Shown: positions 53,241 to 61,931, numbered from the stretch's first letter. The stretch: DNA of 64,000 nt from Niallia sp. NCCP-28 (GCF_023168165.1 NZ_BQYJ01000004.1:372001-436000); one strand, 5' to 3'. Made by a program: numbers and translations. Notes: a model not told the origin generated them from the sequence alone.

Positions 53241-53386
53241 CATAAAGTGAAACTTCGACCAGTGGGGTTTTCCACGTCCCCCACTGATTGTTAGATCAAG
53301 CAATCGGGTCTTTACGGGCTAGTTTCTACCACCTAGACTTCTCATCATCTTGAGGTGGGGTCAAAAGCCTGTTAGTGCCGGATAAA
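53241..53386 (+). repeat. 160-bp dispersed repeat, full copy next to the deacetylase gene
   Basis: ATAAAGTGAAACTTCGACCA, GTGGGG/CCCCCACTGATTG hairpin, TTTACGGGCTAG, CACCTAGACTTCTC, AAAAGCCTGTTAGTGCCGGA. ACGGGC pairs with GCCTGT by G-U. It ends only 26 nt before the deacetylase start. Confidence 0.9.
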
Positions 53387-53412
53387 CAGACGTCATGGTG
53401 GTGGTACAAACA

Positions 53413-54126
53413 GTGAAAACATATATTTCTTTTCTTCTTATTATTATGTTTATGTTTATTGCCCATTCAGAAAATGTCGTACATGCCAAAAATAACTCTT
53501 ATGAAAGCAAACAATCAATCTATTTAACCTTTGATGATGGCCCTAATGAATACACCAAAAACATTCTTAATTTATTAAAAAAAGAGAACGTAAAGGCAAC
53601 CTTTTTTGTGCTGGGCCCAAATGCAGCATCGCATAAATGCTTGTTAAATAGAATCGTGAACGAAGGACATACAATTGGTCTCCATGGAATGAGCCATCGT
53701 GCAAAAGAATTTTATAAAAAACCGCAAACTGCTGTTAAAGAAATGAAAGAAGCTCAAAAAATTGTCAAAGATATTACAGGGATAACCAGTACAATTGTGC
53801 GAACACCTTATGGCAGCAAACCATATATGACCGCATCATACCGCAGAGCGATGAAAAAGGCAGGATTTCAAATGTGGGATTGGAATGTGGACAGTGAAGA
53901 CTGGAAAAAGCCGCAAAACAAAACTAAATCAATAAAAATAATCGAAAAAAATATCCAATACAACGATAGAAAAAATAGGGCAAGCATCATTTTAATGCAT
54001 GATCAAGCTACAAACCCCAAATCCTTATCCGCTGCAATTAAAAAACTAAAAAAGCAAAAAAGAATATTTAGAACAGCGGCAGACGCAACTCATCCATTTA
54101 ATTATTATAATACCTGGAATGACTAG
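53413..54126 (+). CDS. Polysaccharide deacetylase (NodB homology)
   Basis: Exported metal-dependent deacetylase acting on peptidoglycan or another amino-sugar polymer. A signal or anchor segment (YISFLLIIMFMFIAHSENVV then HA) is followed by the NodB domain: TFDDGP (metal Asp), GLHGMSHR (metal His pair), RTPYGSKP and a C-terminal LMHDQ. I start at a GTG (53413) since GGTGGTGG lies 8 nt upstream; the ATG at 53395 has no ribosome site. It gives 237 residues, near the size of PdaA-type proteins. The dispersed repeat abuts the 5' end, leaving almost no room for a separate promoter. Confidence 0.88.
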   Translation: MKTYISFLLIIMFMFIAHSENVVHAKNNSYESKQSIYLTFDDGPNEYTKNILNLLKKENVKATFFVLGPNAASHKCLLNRIVNEGHTIGLHGMSHRAKEFYKKPQTAVKEMKEAQKIVKDITGITSTIVRTPYGSKPYMTASYRRAMKKAGFQMWDWNVDSEDWKKPQNKTKSIKIIEKNIQYNDRKNRASIILMHDQATNPKSLSAAIKKLKKQKRIFRTAADATHPFNYYNTWND

Positions 54127-54213
54127 CCTCCTCCCCTATTAGAAGACTGATTATTCCTCGCTGCAAGTGCAAATATTAGCCATTCCCTCTTGCTTTTTCT
54201 ATAATTAATTTAA

Positions 54214-54387
54214 GGCTGTTTTCGTAAACTTTGTTGCTATTCACTAAGCACTGGGAAAGGTTAATTTCCGCTTCAGGATGCTCGCGGCGGTGCTCCCAAA
54301 GGAGTCTCGCATATCCGTTCCAATCAACCTAAATAGTTTTTTGTTTACAAACTTATTTAAAAACAACAATCTTTTAGAAAAGAGCCT
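54214..54387. repeat. MITE-like element, copy 2 (inverted relative to copy 1)
   Basis: 174 bp from GGCTGTTTTCGTAAACTTTG to ACAATCTTTTAGAAAAGAGCC. Its left end is the reverse complement of the right end of the 29479 copy and vice versa. The inside carries GGAGTCTCGCATATCCG and CCAATCAACCTA. Confidence 0.7.
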
Positions 54388-54417
54388 AATTTAAATAGTC
54401 AAAAAGGGGAGGATATT

Positions 54418-55260
54418 ATGAATACTTCAATTCCAGAAATTACACTGAATGATGGATTAACTTTGCCTGCGGTTGGCCTTGGAACCTATGATCTAAGAGG
54501 GGCTGCAGGAGTTCAAGCGATGACTAGTGCCATTGATATGGGGTATCGTTTGCTTGATTCTGCCTTTAATTATGAAAATGAGGGCGCGGTTGGAGAAGCT
54601 ATTCGCCGCAGTTCTGTCTCTCGAAATCAGCTTCTTGTGACTTCAAAATTGCCTGGCCGCCATCAAAAATACGAAAATGCCATCTATACTATCCAAGAAT
54701 CACTATACCGTTCCAAACTAGATTACTATGATTTATTTCTTATCCATTGGCCAAATCCTAAAACTGACTTATATGTGGAAGCATGGCAAGCACTAATTGA
54801 TGCAAAAAAATGGGGGCTAATCCGCTCCATCGGTGTATGCAATTTCCTGCCAGAACACCTGGACCGCCTCATAAAAGAAACAGGAGTAGCACCAAGTGTC
54901 AACCAAATAGAACTCCATCCATATTTCTCTCAAGAAGAACAGCTTGCCTATGATAAAGAGAAAAAAATTGTAACAGAATCATGGAGTCCATTAGGCCGAG
55001 CCAATAATGTTCTCCAAAATGAAACCATCCAACAAATCGCAAACACACATCAAAAAACAATTCCACAAATCATCTTGCGCTGGCATATTCAGCTTGGTGC
55101 CCTGCCAATCCCGAAATCAAGCTCACCAAAACGTCAGTTAGACAATTTGAATATATTTGATTTTTCCTTAACAGAAGAAGAAATGAACCAGATTTCAAAC
55201 TTAACACGACCAGATGGACGAATTGCAGATCAAGATCCAGCGGTATATGAAGAATTTTAA
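54418..55260 (+). CDS. Aldo/keto reductase
   Basis: NADPH-dependent reductase with a TIM barrel, 280 residues. The catalytic set is visible: Asp and Tyr in RLLDSAFNYENEGAVGEAI, Lys in VTSKLPG and His in FLIHWPNP. Further signatures are IRSIGVCNF, NQIELHPYFSQ and the cofactor loop IPKSSSPKRQ. The ribosome site is GGGGAGG. It is monocistronic with a strong terminator. Substrate (aldehydes, methylglyoxal, sugar ketones) is not predictable. Confidence 0.93.
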   Translation: MNTSIPEITLNDGLTLPAVGLGTYDLRGAAGVQAMTSAIDMGYRLLDSAFNYENEGAVGEAIRRSSVSRNQLLVTSKLPGRHQKYENAIYTIQESLYRSKLDYYDLFLIHWPNPKTDLYVEAWQALIDAKKWGLIRSIGVCNFLPEHLDRLIKETGVAPSVNQIELHPYFSQEEQLAYDKEKKIVTESWSPLGRANNVLQNETIQQIANTHQKTIPQIILRWHIQLGALPIPKSSSPKRQLDNLNIFDFSLTEEEMNQISNLTRPDGRIADQDPAVYEEF

Positions 55261-55271
55261 AAAACAATATG

Positions 55272-55311
55272 AAAAGGGCTCCTGTTAGTCAAAAACACTA
55301 GGAGCCCTTTT
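55272..55311. terminator. Terminator after the aldo/keto reductase gene
   Basis: AAAAGGGCTCCT and AGGAGCCCTTTT, a 12-bp perfect stem with T-runs, lying between convergent genes. Confidence 0.9.
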
Positions 55312-55330
55312 TTAAACCTATTCTTGCCTT

Positions 55331-56389
55331 TTAGCTAGATATTCCTGGATAAATCATGATTTTTAATGTGTTTGTTTTATCATGAATCGCTTTTTCAAAA
55401 GCTTTTGCCGCTTCATCCAACGGATATTTATCGGTAATCATTTTTTCTATATTTATTTTATCGCCAGAAAGCATTTCAATAGCGCGGGGATATGTATGAT
55501 GGTAACGGAATACCCCTTTTACATCGATTTCTTTATCGATGATTTGAGATATGCTTACTGGCACTTCATCTTGTGGAGACAAACCGACAATTGCCACCCT
55601 TCCTCCTCTGCGTACAGACAAAATTGTTCCTTGAACAGCTTTAGGGCTTCCAGCTGTTTCAATCGCAAGATCTGCCCCTATGCCATTTGTATATTCCTTT
55701 ACTTTTTCTTCTAAATCTTCTTCACGTAAATTAATAATATGAGTTGCTCCCATACTTTTGGCAACTTCTAAGCGGCTTGTTTCTAAATCGACGCCAATAA
55801 TCATTTTTGCCCCAGCTGCTTTGGCTGCAGCAGCAGTCACAAGTCCAATTGGCCCCATTCCCAGAATAATTACTGTTTCGCCAGCCTTTAATTCCCCCCG
55901 ACTAATTGCATGCACGCCTACTGAAAAAGGTTCTACTAGAGCAGCCGTTTCATAACTCATGCTATCTGGGATAGGAAAAACTAAATCCTCTCTCATCACA
56001 GCATATTCGCAAAATACCCCGTCATAAGGCGGTGTCGCCAAAAACTCTACACTTGGACATAGATTATAGCGTCCTTCTTTACAATAGGTGCATTCTCCGC
56101 AAGTTGCTCCAGGTTCAATGGATACTCTTTGTCCTTTCTGAAGGCCCCTAACATTTTTCCCCACCTCCACAATATCTCCAGAAGCTTCATGCCCTAATAT
56201 AATAGGTTTTTCTACCACATAGTTTCCTATTTTTCCATGTTCATAGTAATGGACATCTGAACCGCAAAGCCCTACTGCTTTTATTTTAATCAATACTTCA
56301 TTATCCTTTAGAATTGGAATTTCTACATTCTGCAACTCAATATTTTTAAGACTTGTGAGTACTGCTGCTCGCATTGGATTTTTTTTCAT
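55331..56389 (-). CDS. Zinc-dependent sorbitol/xylitol-type dehydrogenase
   Basis: Medium-chain NAD-dependent polyol dehydrogenase, 352 residues. Catalytic zinc ligands lie in GLCGSDVHYYEHG and GHEASG; the structural zinc cysteines in CGECTYCKEGRYNLC. The Rossmann motif is ILGMGPIGLVT with an acidic Asp (GVDLETSR) that favours NAD. It closely resembles B. subtilis GutB and xylitol dehydrogenases. The start follows AGGAGGAG by 9 nt. A cre-like site at 56420 implies CcpA control. It may act with mtlD in polyol metabolism, though they are 17 kb apart. Confidence 0.9.
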   Translation of the reverse strand: MKKNPMRAAVLTSLKNIELQNVEIPILKDNEVLIKIKAVGLCGSDVHYYEHGKIGNYVVEKPIILGHEASGDIVEVGKNVRGLQKGQRVSIEPGATCGECTYCKEGRYNLCPSVEFLATPPYDGVFCEYAVMREDLVFPIPDSMSYETAALVEPFSVGVHAISRGELKAGETVIILGMGPIGLVTAAAAKAAGAKMIIGVDLETSRLEVAKSMGATHIINLREEDLEEKVKEYTNGIGADLAIETAGSPKAVQGTILSVRRGGRVAIVGLSPQDEVPVSISQIIDKEIDVKGVFRYHHTYPRAIEMLSGDKINIEKMITDKYPLDEAAKAFEKAIHDKTNTLKIMIYPGISS

Positions 56390-56419
56390 TGACCATTTCT
56401 CCTCCTGGATCCACTATAA

Positions 56420-56433
56420 AGATAGCGCTTTCT
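56420..56433 (-). promoter_or_regulatory. cre-like site (CcpA) upstream of the dehydrogenase
   Basis: On the minus strand AGAAAGCGCTATCT matches the core of the cre consensus (AAAGCGCTWTC) with differences only at the outermost bases. It is 31 nt upstream of the start codon, suitable for glucose repression. Confidence 0.6.
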
Positions 56434-56827
56434 TTTTATCGGTTGAATAGTCTGCATTTAAACAGGCTATAGATTTTCCTTTTAGGCTTCCCAGCAGCCC
56501 TAGCCTCATTCTACTGCAAATACAAATGATATCCCTATAGAAAAAATTTCTTTAAAACAGAAAATATTTTCTCCTTTCCTTAAATAGTTAAGATTGTTTC
56601 TAAGACTATTAAAAATTACATTCTAAATATTGTCAAATATTTAAATAAGCATAAAATCAACAAATAACAAGATTCGCTTATTCCAACCTGAGACAGGCTT
56701 TCCAAGAAGCAACGTTTTTCTATTCACGCCATTCTTTATGTTTCCTCTCATTTCTTTAAAAAAAGATGTCCATTTTAATAGTCCCCCTCCCCTCTATTTT
56801 GCCATCGAAGGATTTTTCTTCTAAAAA
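56434..56827. other. Intergenic stretch between divergent operons
   Basis: About 390 AT-rich bases with no supported gene. It should hold the dehydrogenase promoter on the minus strand, which I could not fix. Confidence 0.45.
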
Positions 56828-56869
56828 TTGATTTATATCAAGTAAAAAAAATGAACGCTCCATTAATAT
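56828..56869 (+). promoter_or_regulatory. FNR-type box and promoter of the metal-ATPase operon
   Basis: TTGAT-TTAT-ATCAA (56828-56841) is a perfect Fnr/Crp-family palindrome. A -10 TAATAT (56864-56869) predicts a start near 56876, placing the box centre at about -41.5, the class II activator position. No good -35 is present, as expected for an activated promoter. Confidence 0.8.
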
Positions 56870-56899
56870 AAATATATCAAAACAAAGGAGGAAATCGAA

Positions 56900-57118
56900 A
56901 TGGCAAAAGCTGTTTTTCAATTAGAGCCATTAGCTTGTCCATCATGCATCAAAAAAATAGAGACTGTCTTAAATAACACAACAGGGGTGATTTCCGCTAA
57001 AGTGTTGTTTCACGCCAGCAAAGTGAAAACAGAATATAATTCATCCATTATCGGCGGAGATGGATTAGAACAAACGATCAGCAAATTAGGCTATTCTGTT
57101 TTATCTGCCAACTATTAG
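56900..57118 (+). CDS. Small HMA-domain metal-binding protein (CopZ-like)
   Basis: A 72-residue ferredoxin-like metallochaperone fold. The metal site is CPSC (LEPLACPSCIKKIETVLNNT), where classical HMA domains have a CxxC in GMTC. It probably delivers metal to, or senses for, the ATPase encoded 80 nt downstream, whose own N-terminus lacks an HMA domain. The ribosome site AAAGGAGG is strong and the FNR-type promoter lies directly upstream. Confidence 0.88.
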   Translation: MAKAVFQLEPLACPSCIKKIETVLNNTTGVISAKVLFHASKVKTEYNSSIIGGDGLEQTISKLGYSVLSANY

Positions 57119-57197
57119 ATATGCCTTACAAATAGCGGATAAACAAAGCCAAAAATCTGATGACACTCCATTTTTCTAAATCAAAGGAAGTGAAACA

Positions 57198-59117
57198 ATG
57201 ATAGAACTTATTCATAAAAACAAACGATTCCTCGCCTTTTTTTCTGGAGTTTTTATCCTTACTGGGCTTCTCTTAGGATTATGGGGAAAAGAGGAACTAA
57301 AAAGTTTTTCCCTTATTCTCTCTACTTTAGCAGCCGGTATTCCGATTGGAATAAAAGCGATGCAGGCATTGCGCATGAAGGCCTTCAGCATTGAACTATT
57401 GGTCACCATCGCAGTGATCGGCGCCCTGTTTATAGGAGAATATACGGAATCCTCTATTGTCGCCTTTCTCTTTTTATTTGGCGCCTATTTAGAGGTGCGC
57501 ACGTTAGAGAAGACTCGCGCTAATTTAAAAGAACTAATGAATATGGCTCCAGAAACTGCAACTGTCATTCAAAACGGGAAAGAAGTAGAAATACCTGTAG
57601 AGGCCGTTGCAGAAGGGGATTATATTATTATTCGGTCTGGCGGAAAAGTGCCTGTTGATGGCAGGATTATAAAAGGGCAGGCAGCTTTATCTGAAGCAGC
57701 CATTACTGGGGAAAGTATACCTGTGATGAAAAGGCACCAAGATAAAGTATTCAGCGGGACGATTGTAGATAGCGGATATGTGGAAGTGATAGCTGAAAAG
57801 GTTGGAGAGAATACAGCCTTTGCCAAAATCATTGAACTTGTGGAAGAGGCTCAAGCTTCAAAAACAAAAACGGAGAAATTTCTCGATCGTTTTGCTCAGC
57901 TTTACACTCCCTCTATTGTGCTTTTGTCCCTTCTTGTTTATGTACTTACAAAAGATATTCATCTAGCCATTACCTTTTTAGTCATTGCATGTCCTGGGGC
58001 ACTGGTAATTGGTGCACCAGTATCAAATGTTGCAGGAATTGGAAACGGAGCGAAGCATGGCATCCTTGTAAAAGGCGGAGAAGTAATGGAAAAATTCTCA
58101 AAAGCAGATGTCCTAATATTTGATAAAACAGGCACACTAACGAAAGGCAAACCAACTGTTACAGATATTCAAATATTTTCTGATCAGAACGTAAACGACC
58201 TATTAAAAATAGTGGCAGAAGCAGAAAGCATTTCAGAGCATCATTTAGGCAAAGCCATCATTAATGAAGCACACGCAAGAGGAATTAAACAGACAGAGAA
58301 GCCTATAAATCCAAAAGTGGCAAAAGGAAAAGGGATCTACGCTGTAGTAGCAGGCTCTTTTGTCATGGCGGGGAATCGCCAATTAATGAAAGAAGCAGCT
58401 ATTACTATTTCAGAGGAAGCAGCTTATTATGCAGCAGCTCGTGAACAGGCTGGAAATACAGCAATTTTCGCAGCGATTGATGGGAAAATTGCTGCAATAA
58501 TTTCTATCGCCGACCAAATTCGGGAAGATGCACCAGCTGCCATATCAGCACTCAAAAGAAACGGCATCAAAAGGATTCTTCTATTAACAGGAGATAATAA
58601 AGCAACAGCGAAATTAGTGGCAGATCAGCTTGGAATTGGGGAATATCATTTCGAACTATTGCCAGAAAACAAAGTGGAAGTGGTGAAAAAATTACAGAAT
58701 GAAGGACATATTGTAGCAATGATCGGGGATGGCATTAATGATGCGCCAGCCATTGCTGCAGCAGATGTCGGCTTGGCAATGGGAGAAAGTGGAACAGATG
58801 CCGCAATCGAAACAGCAGATATTGTTCTGTTGGCAGATAAATTAATCCAATTACCCCATGCCTACGCACTATCCAAAGCAACCATACGCAACATGAAGGA
58901 AAATACGTTTTTTGCTGTTGGAATGGCCTTTCTCCTTTTATTAGGAGTATTGCTTGAATCTGTTCATTTGGCATCCGGCATGTTTATTCATGAAGCAAGT
59001 GTATTAATCGTGATTCTTCATGGGATGCGCCTAACAACATTTCAGCAAAAAAGAGAGCAGATCAGCAGGAAAAAAGGACAAGTAGTCAAACACCGGTGGG
59101 AAGATGGCATATTATGA
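57198..59117 (+). CDS. P1B-type heavy-metal ATPase with CPG motif
   Basis: Inner-membrane metal-transporting ATPase, 639 residues, without an N-terminal HMA domain. The actuator motif TGES is at 170-173, the membrane metal motif is Cys265-Pro-Gly (ACPGALVIGAPV) instead of the usual CPC, and the phosphorylated Asp309 lies in DKTGTLT; hinge motif GDGINDAPA follows. The CPG form and the linked HMA and Crp/Fnr genes suggest a non-copper ion such as zinc, iron or cobalt (inference). Operon partners lie 79 nt upstream and 112 nt downstream. Confidence 0.92.
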   Translation: MIELIHKNKRFLAFFSGVFILTGLLLGLWGKEELKSFSLILSTLAAGIPIGIKAMQALRMKAFSIELLVTIAVIGALFIGEYTESSIVAFLFLFGAYLEVRTLEKTRANLKELMNMAPETATVIQNGKEVEIPVEAVAEGDYIIIRSGGKVPVDGRIIKGQAALSEAAITGESIPVMKRHQDKVFSGTIVDSGYVEVIAEKVGENTAFAKIIELVEEAQASKTKTEKFLDRFAQLYTPSIVLLSLLVYVLTKDIHLAITFLVIACPGALVIGAPVSNVAGIGNGAKHGILVKGGEVMEKFSKADVLIFDKTGTLTKGKPTVTDIQIFSDQNVNDLLKIVAEAESISEHHLGKAIINEAHARGIKQTEKPINPKVAKGKGIYAVVAGSFVMAGNRQLMKEAAITISEEAAYYAAAREQAGNTAIFAAIDGKIAAIISIADQIREDAPAAISALKRNGIKRILLLTGDNKATAKLVADQLGIGEYHFELLPENKVEVVKKLQNEGHIVAMIGDGINDAPAIAAADVGLAMGESGTDAAIETADIVLLADKLIQLPHAYALSKATIRNMKENTFFAVGMAFLLLLGVLLESVHLASGMFIHEASVLIVILHGMRLTTFQQKREQISRKKGQVVKHRWEDGIL

Positions 59118-59142
59118 TTATTGTTTCGTCAATAAGGCAATA

Positions 59143-59198
59143 TAATAAGGTGAAACTTCAATCAGTGGGGAACAAAAGCCCGTTAATGCGTGATAAAT
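59143..59198 (+). repeat. 160-bp dispersed repeat, strongly deleted copy
   Basis: GTGAAACTTCAATCAGTGGGG is joined to AACAAAAGCCCGTTAATGCG and TGATAAA. Only both ends remain, so about 100 bp are missing between. Confidence 0.75.
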
Positions 59199-59229
59199 AA
59201 AGGCATATTCTATAAAAAGGAGGGGGATT

Positions 59230-59916
59230 ATGGCAGAAAAATTACATCTATGCAGCCACCATTCTTGTGTATCATTGGTTCCTATTTTTAATCACTTAGA
59301 AGAAAAACATCGGAAAGAAATCACCGATACCGTTCAATCTGTCTCCTATACAAAAGGAGACATCATTTATCAAGCAGGTGATCATTCCGACTCCTTATAT
59401 ATTGTGAGCAGCGGAAAAATAAGAATTTACCGCCTTTCTGAATCCGGAAAAGAACAGCTTATACGAATATTATATCCAGGGGATTTTACAGGAGAACTTG
59501 CTTTATTTAATGAAACAACACAAGAAGCCTATGCAGAAGCAATGGCAGATACGCATATCTGTATGATGAAACGTTCTGACTTGCAAAGCTTGATAATAAA
59601 ATATCCAGCCATTTCTTTTCCCTTGTTAGCAGAGTTTGCTTCCAGGCTGGAAAAGTCAGAAAAACAAGCAGCCAGCTTTGCTACAGAAAAAGTAGAAAAA
59701 CGGATTGCCCTTTATTTGACTGAATGTATCGACGACTCAGAACCAACAAAGGAATTTATGCTGCCAATGAGCAAAAAGGATCTTGCTTCCTATTTAGGAA
59801 CTACTCCTGAAACAATCAGCCGCAAATTAACTGAACTGGAGCAGCAAGGATATATTGAGCAAAAATCAGCCAAACGAATCAAAGTTTTAGACATAAAGGG
59901 CCTTTTGCTTGTTTGA
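59230..59916 (+). CDS. Crp/Fnr-family redox regulator (FLP-like)
   Basis: A 228-residue activator with a cyclic-nucleotide-type sensory barrel (GDIIYQAGDHSDSLYIVSSG) and a C-terminal Crp helix-turn-helix (MSKKDLASYLGTTPETISRK). Cysteines are at 8, 13 and 111. The 13/111 pair has nearly the spacing of the Cys5/Cys102 disulfide described for Lactobacillus casei FLP, and there is no four-Cys cluster for an FNR iron-sulfur centre. It lies in the metal-ATPase operon and probably binds the TTGAT-N4-ATCAA box in front of it. Ribosome site AAGGAGGGGG. Confidence 0.9.
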   Translation: MAEKLHLCSHHSCVSLVPIFNHLEEKHRKEITDTVQSVSYTKGDIIYQAGDHSDSLYIVSSGKIRIYRLSESGKEQLIRILYPGDFTGELALFNETTQEAYAEAMADTHICMMKRSDLQSLIIKYPAISFPLLAEFASRLEKSEKQAASFATEKVEKRIALYLTECIDDSEPTKEFMLPMSKKDLASYLGTTPETISRKLTELEQQGYIEQKSAKRIKVLDIKGLLLV

Positions 59917-59989
59917 AGCTGGGCAGCAAATACGGAGAATGAAGCCTATGATCTTGTCTTGTTGCTGCTTGCAATAATGCAAAAGCTTT

Positions 59990-60210
59990 TTTCCTCGTCT
60001 AAATTGCTCTTATCCTCCCTTATGCGGGAATAAAAATCTATTCAAGAGATAAAGGCAGCAAATCCTAGAACTCGCTGCCCCCTTTCCACTACTATCATAA
60101 CGAGAATCTTCTATCAAGCTTTTACCGGCAAGTTTCTTCCGCCTGAATTTCTCGTTTTCTCTTATCATCCCTTAAAGCAAGGCATTCGAGAGCCCATGAA
60201 TGCCTGATAA
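59990..60210 (+). repeat. Diverged fragments of the 160-bp dispersed repeat
   Basis: Two partial copies: one around 59990-60052 (CTTATCCTCCCTTATGCGGG) and a better one at 60113-60210 (TTTTACCGGCAAGTTTCTTC, ATTTCTCGTTTTCTCTTATC, GAGCCCATGAATGCCTGATA). They fill the gap between two convergent genes. Confidence 0.6.
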
Positions 60211-60228
60211 GCCTTTAAAGGTTTTTGC

Positions 60229-61032
60229 CTATTTTATTACACTAATTTTTCCATTATTTGTTTTTAGCTTAATAATATTATCTCCATCACCAATAACAGC
60301 ATTCCCCTCATATTTATCGAGAATATTAACCCGGCCATTATCTACATGAACATCAAAAGCAACATTTGTCGGCTCTTTTTCCGTTTCTATTTCAATGCTG
60401 CCATTATCTGTTTCCAATTCCATCGATCGATCTAAATCTGCTGTTTTGATCGAAATTTTTCCGTTATTTGTTTTGCCTTTAATTTTGCCGCTAACATCAT
60501 TTAATATTAATTTTCCATTATCTGTTTCTATGTTCACACTAGCTGATGTTATATTTTTCAATTCTACACGGCCATTATTTGTATTTCCTTGCAACTGTTT
60601 GACATTTAAACCTGCAAGTTGAACATAACCATTATCATTGTCGATTTTTAAAGAATTGTATTGTTTTTCAGGCAATGTTATTTTTAGCGTAAGAGATTCT
60701 CTACTAAAATCAAGATGAAGAAAGCCGAATTGCTTCTCCTCCAGACTAACAATGAGAGTATCTCCTTCCATTTTTGCGGAGAAGTCATTTTTTGTATTTT
60801 TGGCAGCTTTCCCAAATAGCTCCACTTTGGCAGCTTCATCTTTTGTTGGAATGATTTCCACACGTGCATTATTTGAATTGACCTCTATTGATTCAATATT
60901 TTTTTGTTCAAACGTTTTTTTCTCCTGAATGCTAACTCCCTTATCAAGGAAACCAAAGGTCAACACGCTGCCGACTACCCCTACCACAATAAGAAAAGCT
61001 GCAATAATCGCTATTTTTTTCAAATTAGTCAT
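60229..61032 (-). CDS. DUF4097 beta-helix-like exported protein
   Basis: A 267-residue protein with one N-terminal membrane anchor (IAIIAAFLIVVGVVGSVLTF) and an extracellular DUF4097 repeat region built of short beta strands. Each repeat carries a TNNGKI, TDNGKL or NDNGYV block, at least seven times. Related proteins (YvlB, LiaG) occur in envelope-stress operons. It is the last gene of the PadR-DUF1700-DUF4097 operon and overlaps the preceding gene by 8 nt. A role in envelope stress is inferred from such operons. Confidence 0.88.
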   Translation of the reverse strand: MTNLKKIAIIAAFLIVVGVVGSVLTFGFLDKGVSIQEKKTFEQKNIESIEVNSNNARVEIIPTKDEAAKVELFGKAAKNTKNDFSAKMEGDTLIVSLEEKQFGFLHLDFSRESLTLKITLPEKQYNSLKIDNDNGYVQLAGLNVKQLQGNTNNGRVELKNITSASVNIETDNGKLILNDVSGKIKGKTNNGKISIKTADLDRSMELETDNGSIEIETEKEPTNVAFDVHVDNGRVNILDKYEGNAVIGDGDNIIKLKTNNGKISVIK

Positions 61033-61594
61033 GCTTTAATCCACCCTTCACAAGTGATACATTATATTTTAAATAACGCACAAATCCTTTTATTAAAAAC
61101 TTGGTAATATAGAACATGCCAATCGATATAAAAAGCCCAACTCCACTAAGTAACATCGACATAAAAAGATAAAAAAATTCAAATGCTCCCGGCTGCAGTA
61201 CTAAATCGATAAAAATAAGCAATGGGGAAAGAATAAAGGAAACGCCGACTGCCCATCCTGAAAAAATTAAGGAAACTAATGCAATAAAGGGCCCTAAGAC
61301 AATAACTAGATTAAAAAATCCCAATCCAATAACAGCCCAAATTGCTCGAAAAATATTCCCAGTCGTTGCTTTTGCATCGACTTTCTCCACATGATAAGAA
61401 GCCAATAATTCCTTTGCAATTTGATTTGGCGATCCCAACGCTTCCGCTATTTCCTGTTCGGTTTTGCCTTCTTCTAATCCGATGAGAAAATGCTCCTTAT
61501 AATCTTGGAGGATATCCTGCCTCTCTACTTGTGACAATGGTCTTAAAGCGGACTCTAAACTTTTAAGAAATTGATCTTTAGTCATTTTTAACAC
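61025..61594 (-). CDS. DUF1700 membrane protein
   Basis: A 189-residue protein with a cytoplasmic N-terminal region typical of DUF1700 ([20 protein letters not shown], then [20 protein letters not shown] and [16 protein letters not shown]) and about four membrane helices. It overlaps the PadR gene by 17 nt and the DUF4097 gene by 8 nt. Proteins of this kind are standard partners of PadR regulators; they may control or localise the DUF4097 protein, which is inference. Confidence 0.9.
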   Translation of the reverse strand: MLKMTKDQFLKSLESALRPLSQVERQDILQDYKEHFLIGLEEGKTEQEIAEALGSPNQIAKELLASYHVEKVDAKATTGNIFRAIWAVIGLGFFNLVIVLGPFIALVSLIFSGWAVGVSFILSPLLIFIDLVLQPGAFEFFYLFMSMLLSGVGLFISIGMFYITKFLIKGFVRYLKYNVSLVKGGLKHD

Positions 61595-61901
61595 CTTCTT
61601 TAATTAATTGATTAACACCATTGGAGAATACATGCCATTCTTCAATCAGCTCATGGAGATACATTCTCCCTTTCTCCGTTAATTTATAATATTTGCGAGA
61701 AGGACCTTCTGTTGATTCTTGCAAGTATGTTGTAAAGTATTCTTCTTTCGTTAATCTTCTAAGCAATGGATAAACCGATCCCTCTGAAATTTCAATCTGA
61801 TCAGAAATTTTTTGGACCAGCTCATAGCCATACCTGTCTTTCTTATCCAAAAGCACCAGCACACACAACTCTAAAACTCCTTTTTTAAATTGGACATTCA
61901 A
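61578..61901 (-). CDS. PadR-family transcriptional regulator
   Basis: A 107-residue winged-helix repressor: [40 protein letters not shown] and [20 protein letters not shown] are the three family blocks. It is the first gene of the operon. Two copies of a 23-bp sequence lie 30-115 nt upstream and are likely its operators, implying autoregulation. The start at 61901 has only a weak ribosome site. Confidence 0.93.
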   Translation of the reverse strand: MNVQFKKGVLELCVLVLLDKKDRYGYELVQKISDQIEISEGSVYPLLRRLTKEEYFTTYLQESTEGPSRKYYKLTEKGRMYLHELIEEWHVFSNGVNQLIKEGVKND

Positions 61902-61931
61902 TATAACGTCACCCTATTCCTTGTATAATTT

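Noticed and set aside
59118-59135. TTATTG-TTTCGT-CAATAA as a second FNR box
   Set aside because: The half-sites are 6 bp apart rather than the 8 between TTG and CAA in the TTGAT-N4-ATCAA form; it may only be a weak hairpin after the ATPase gene.
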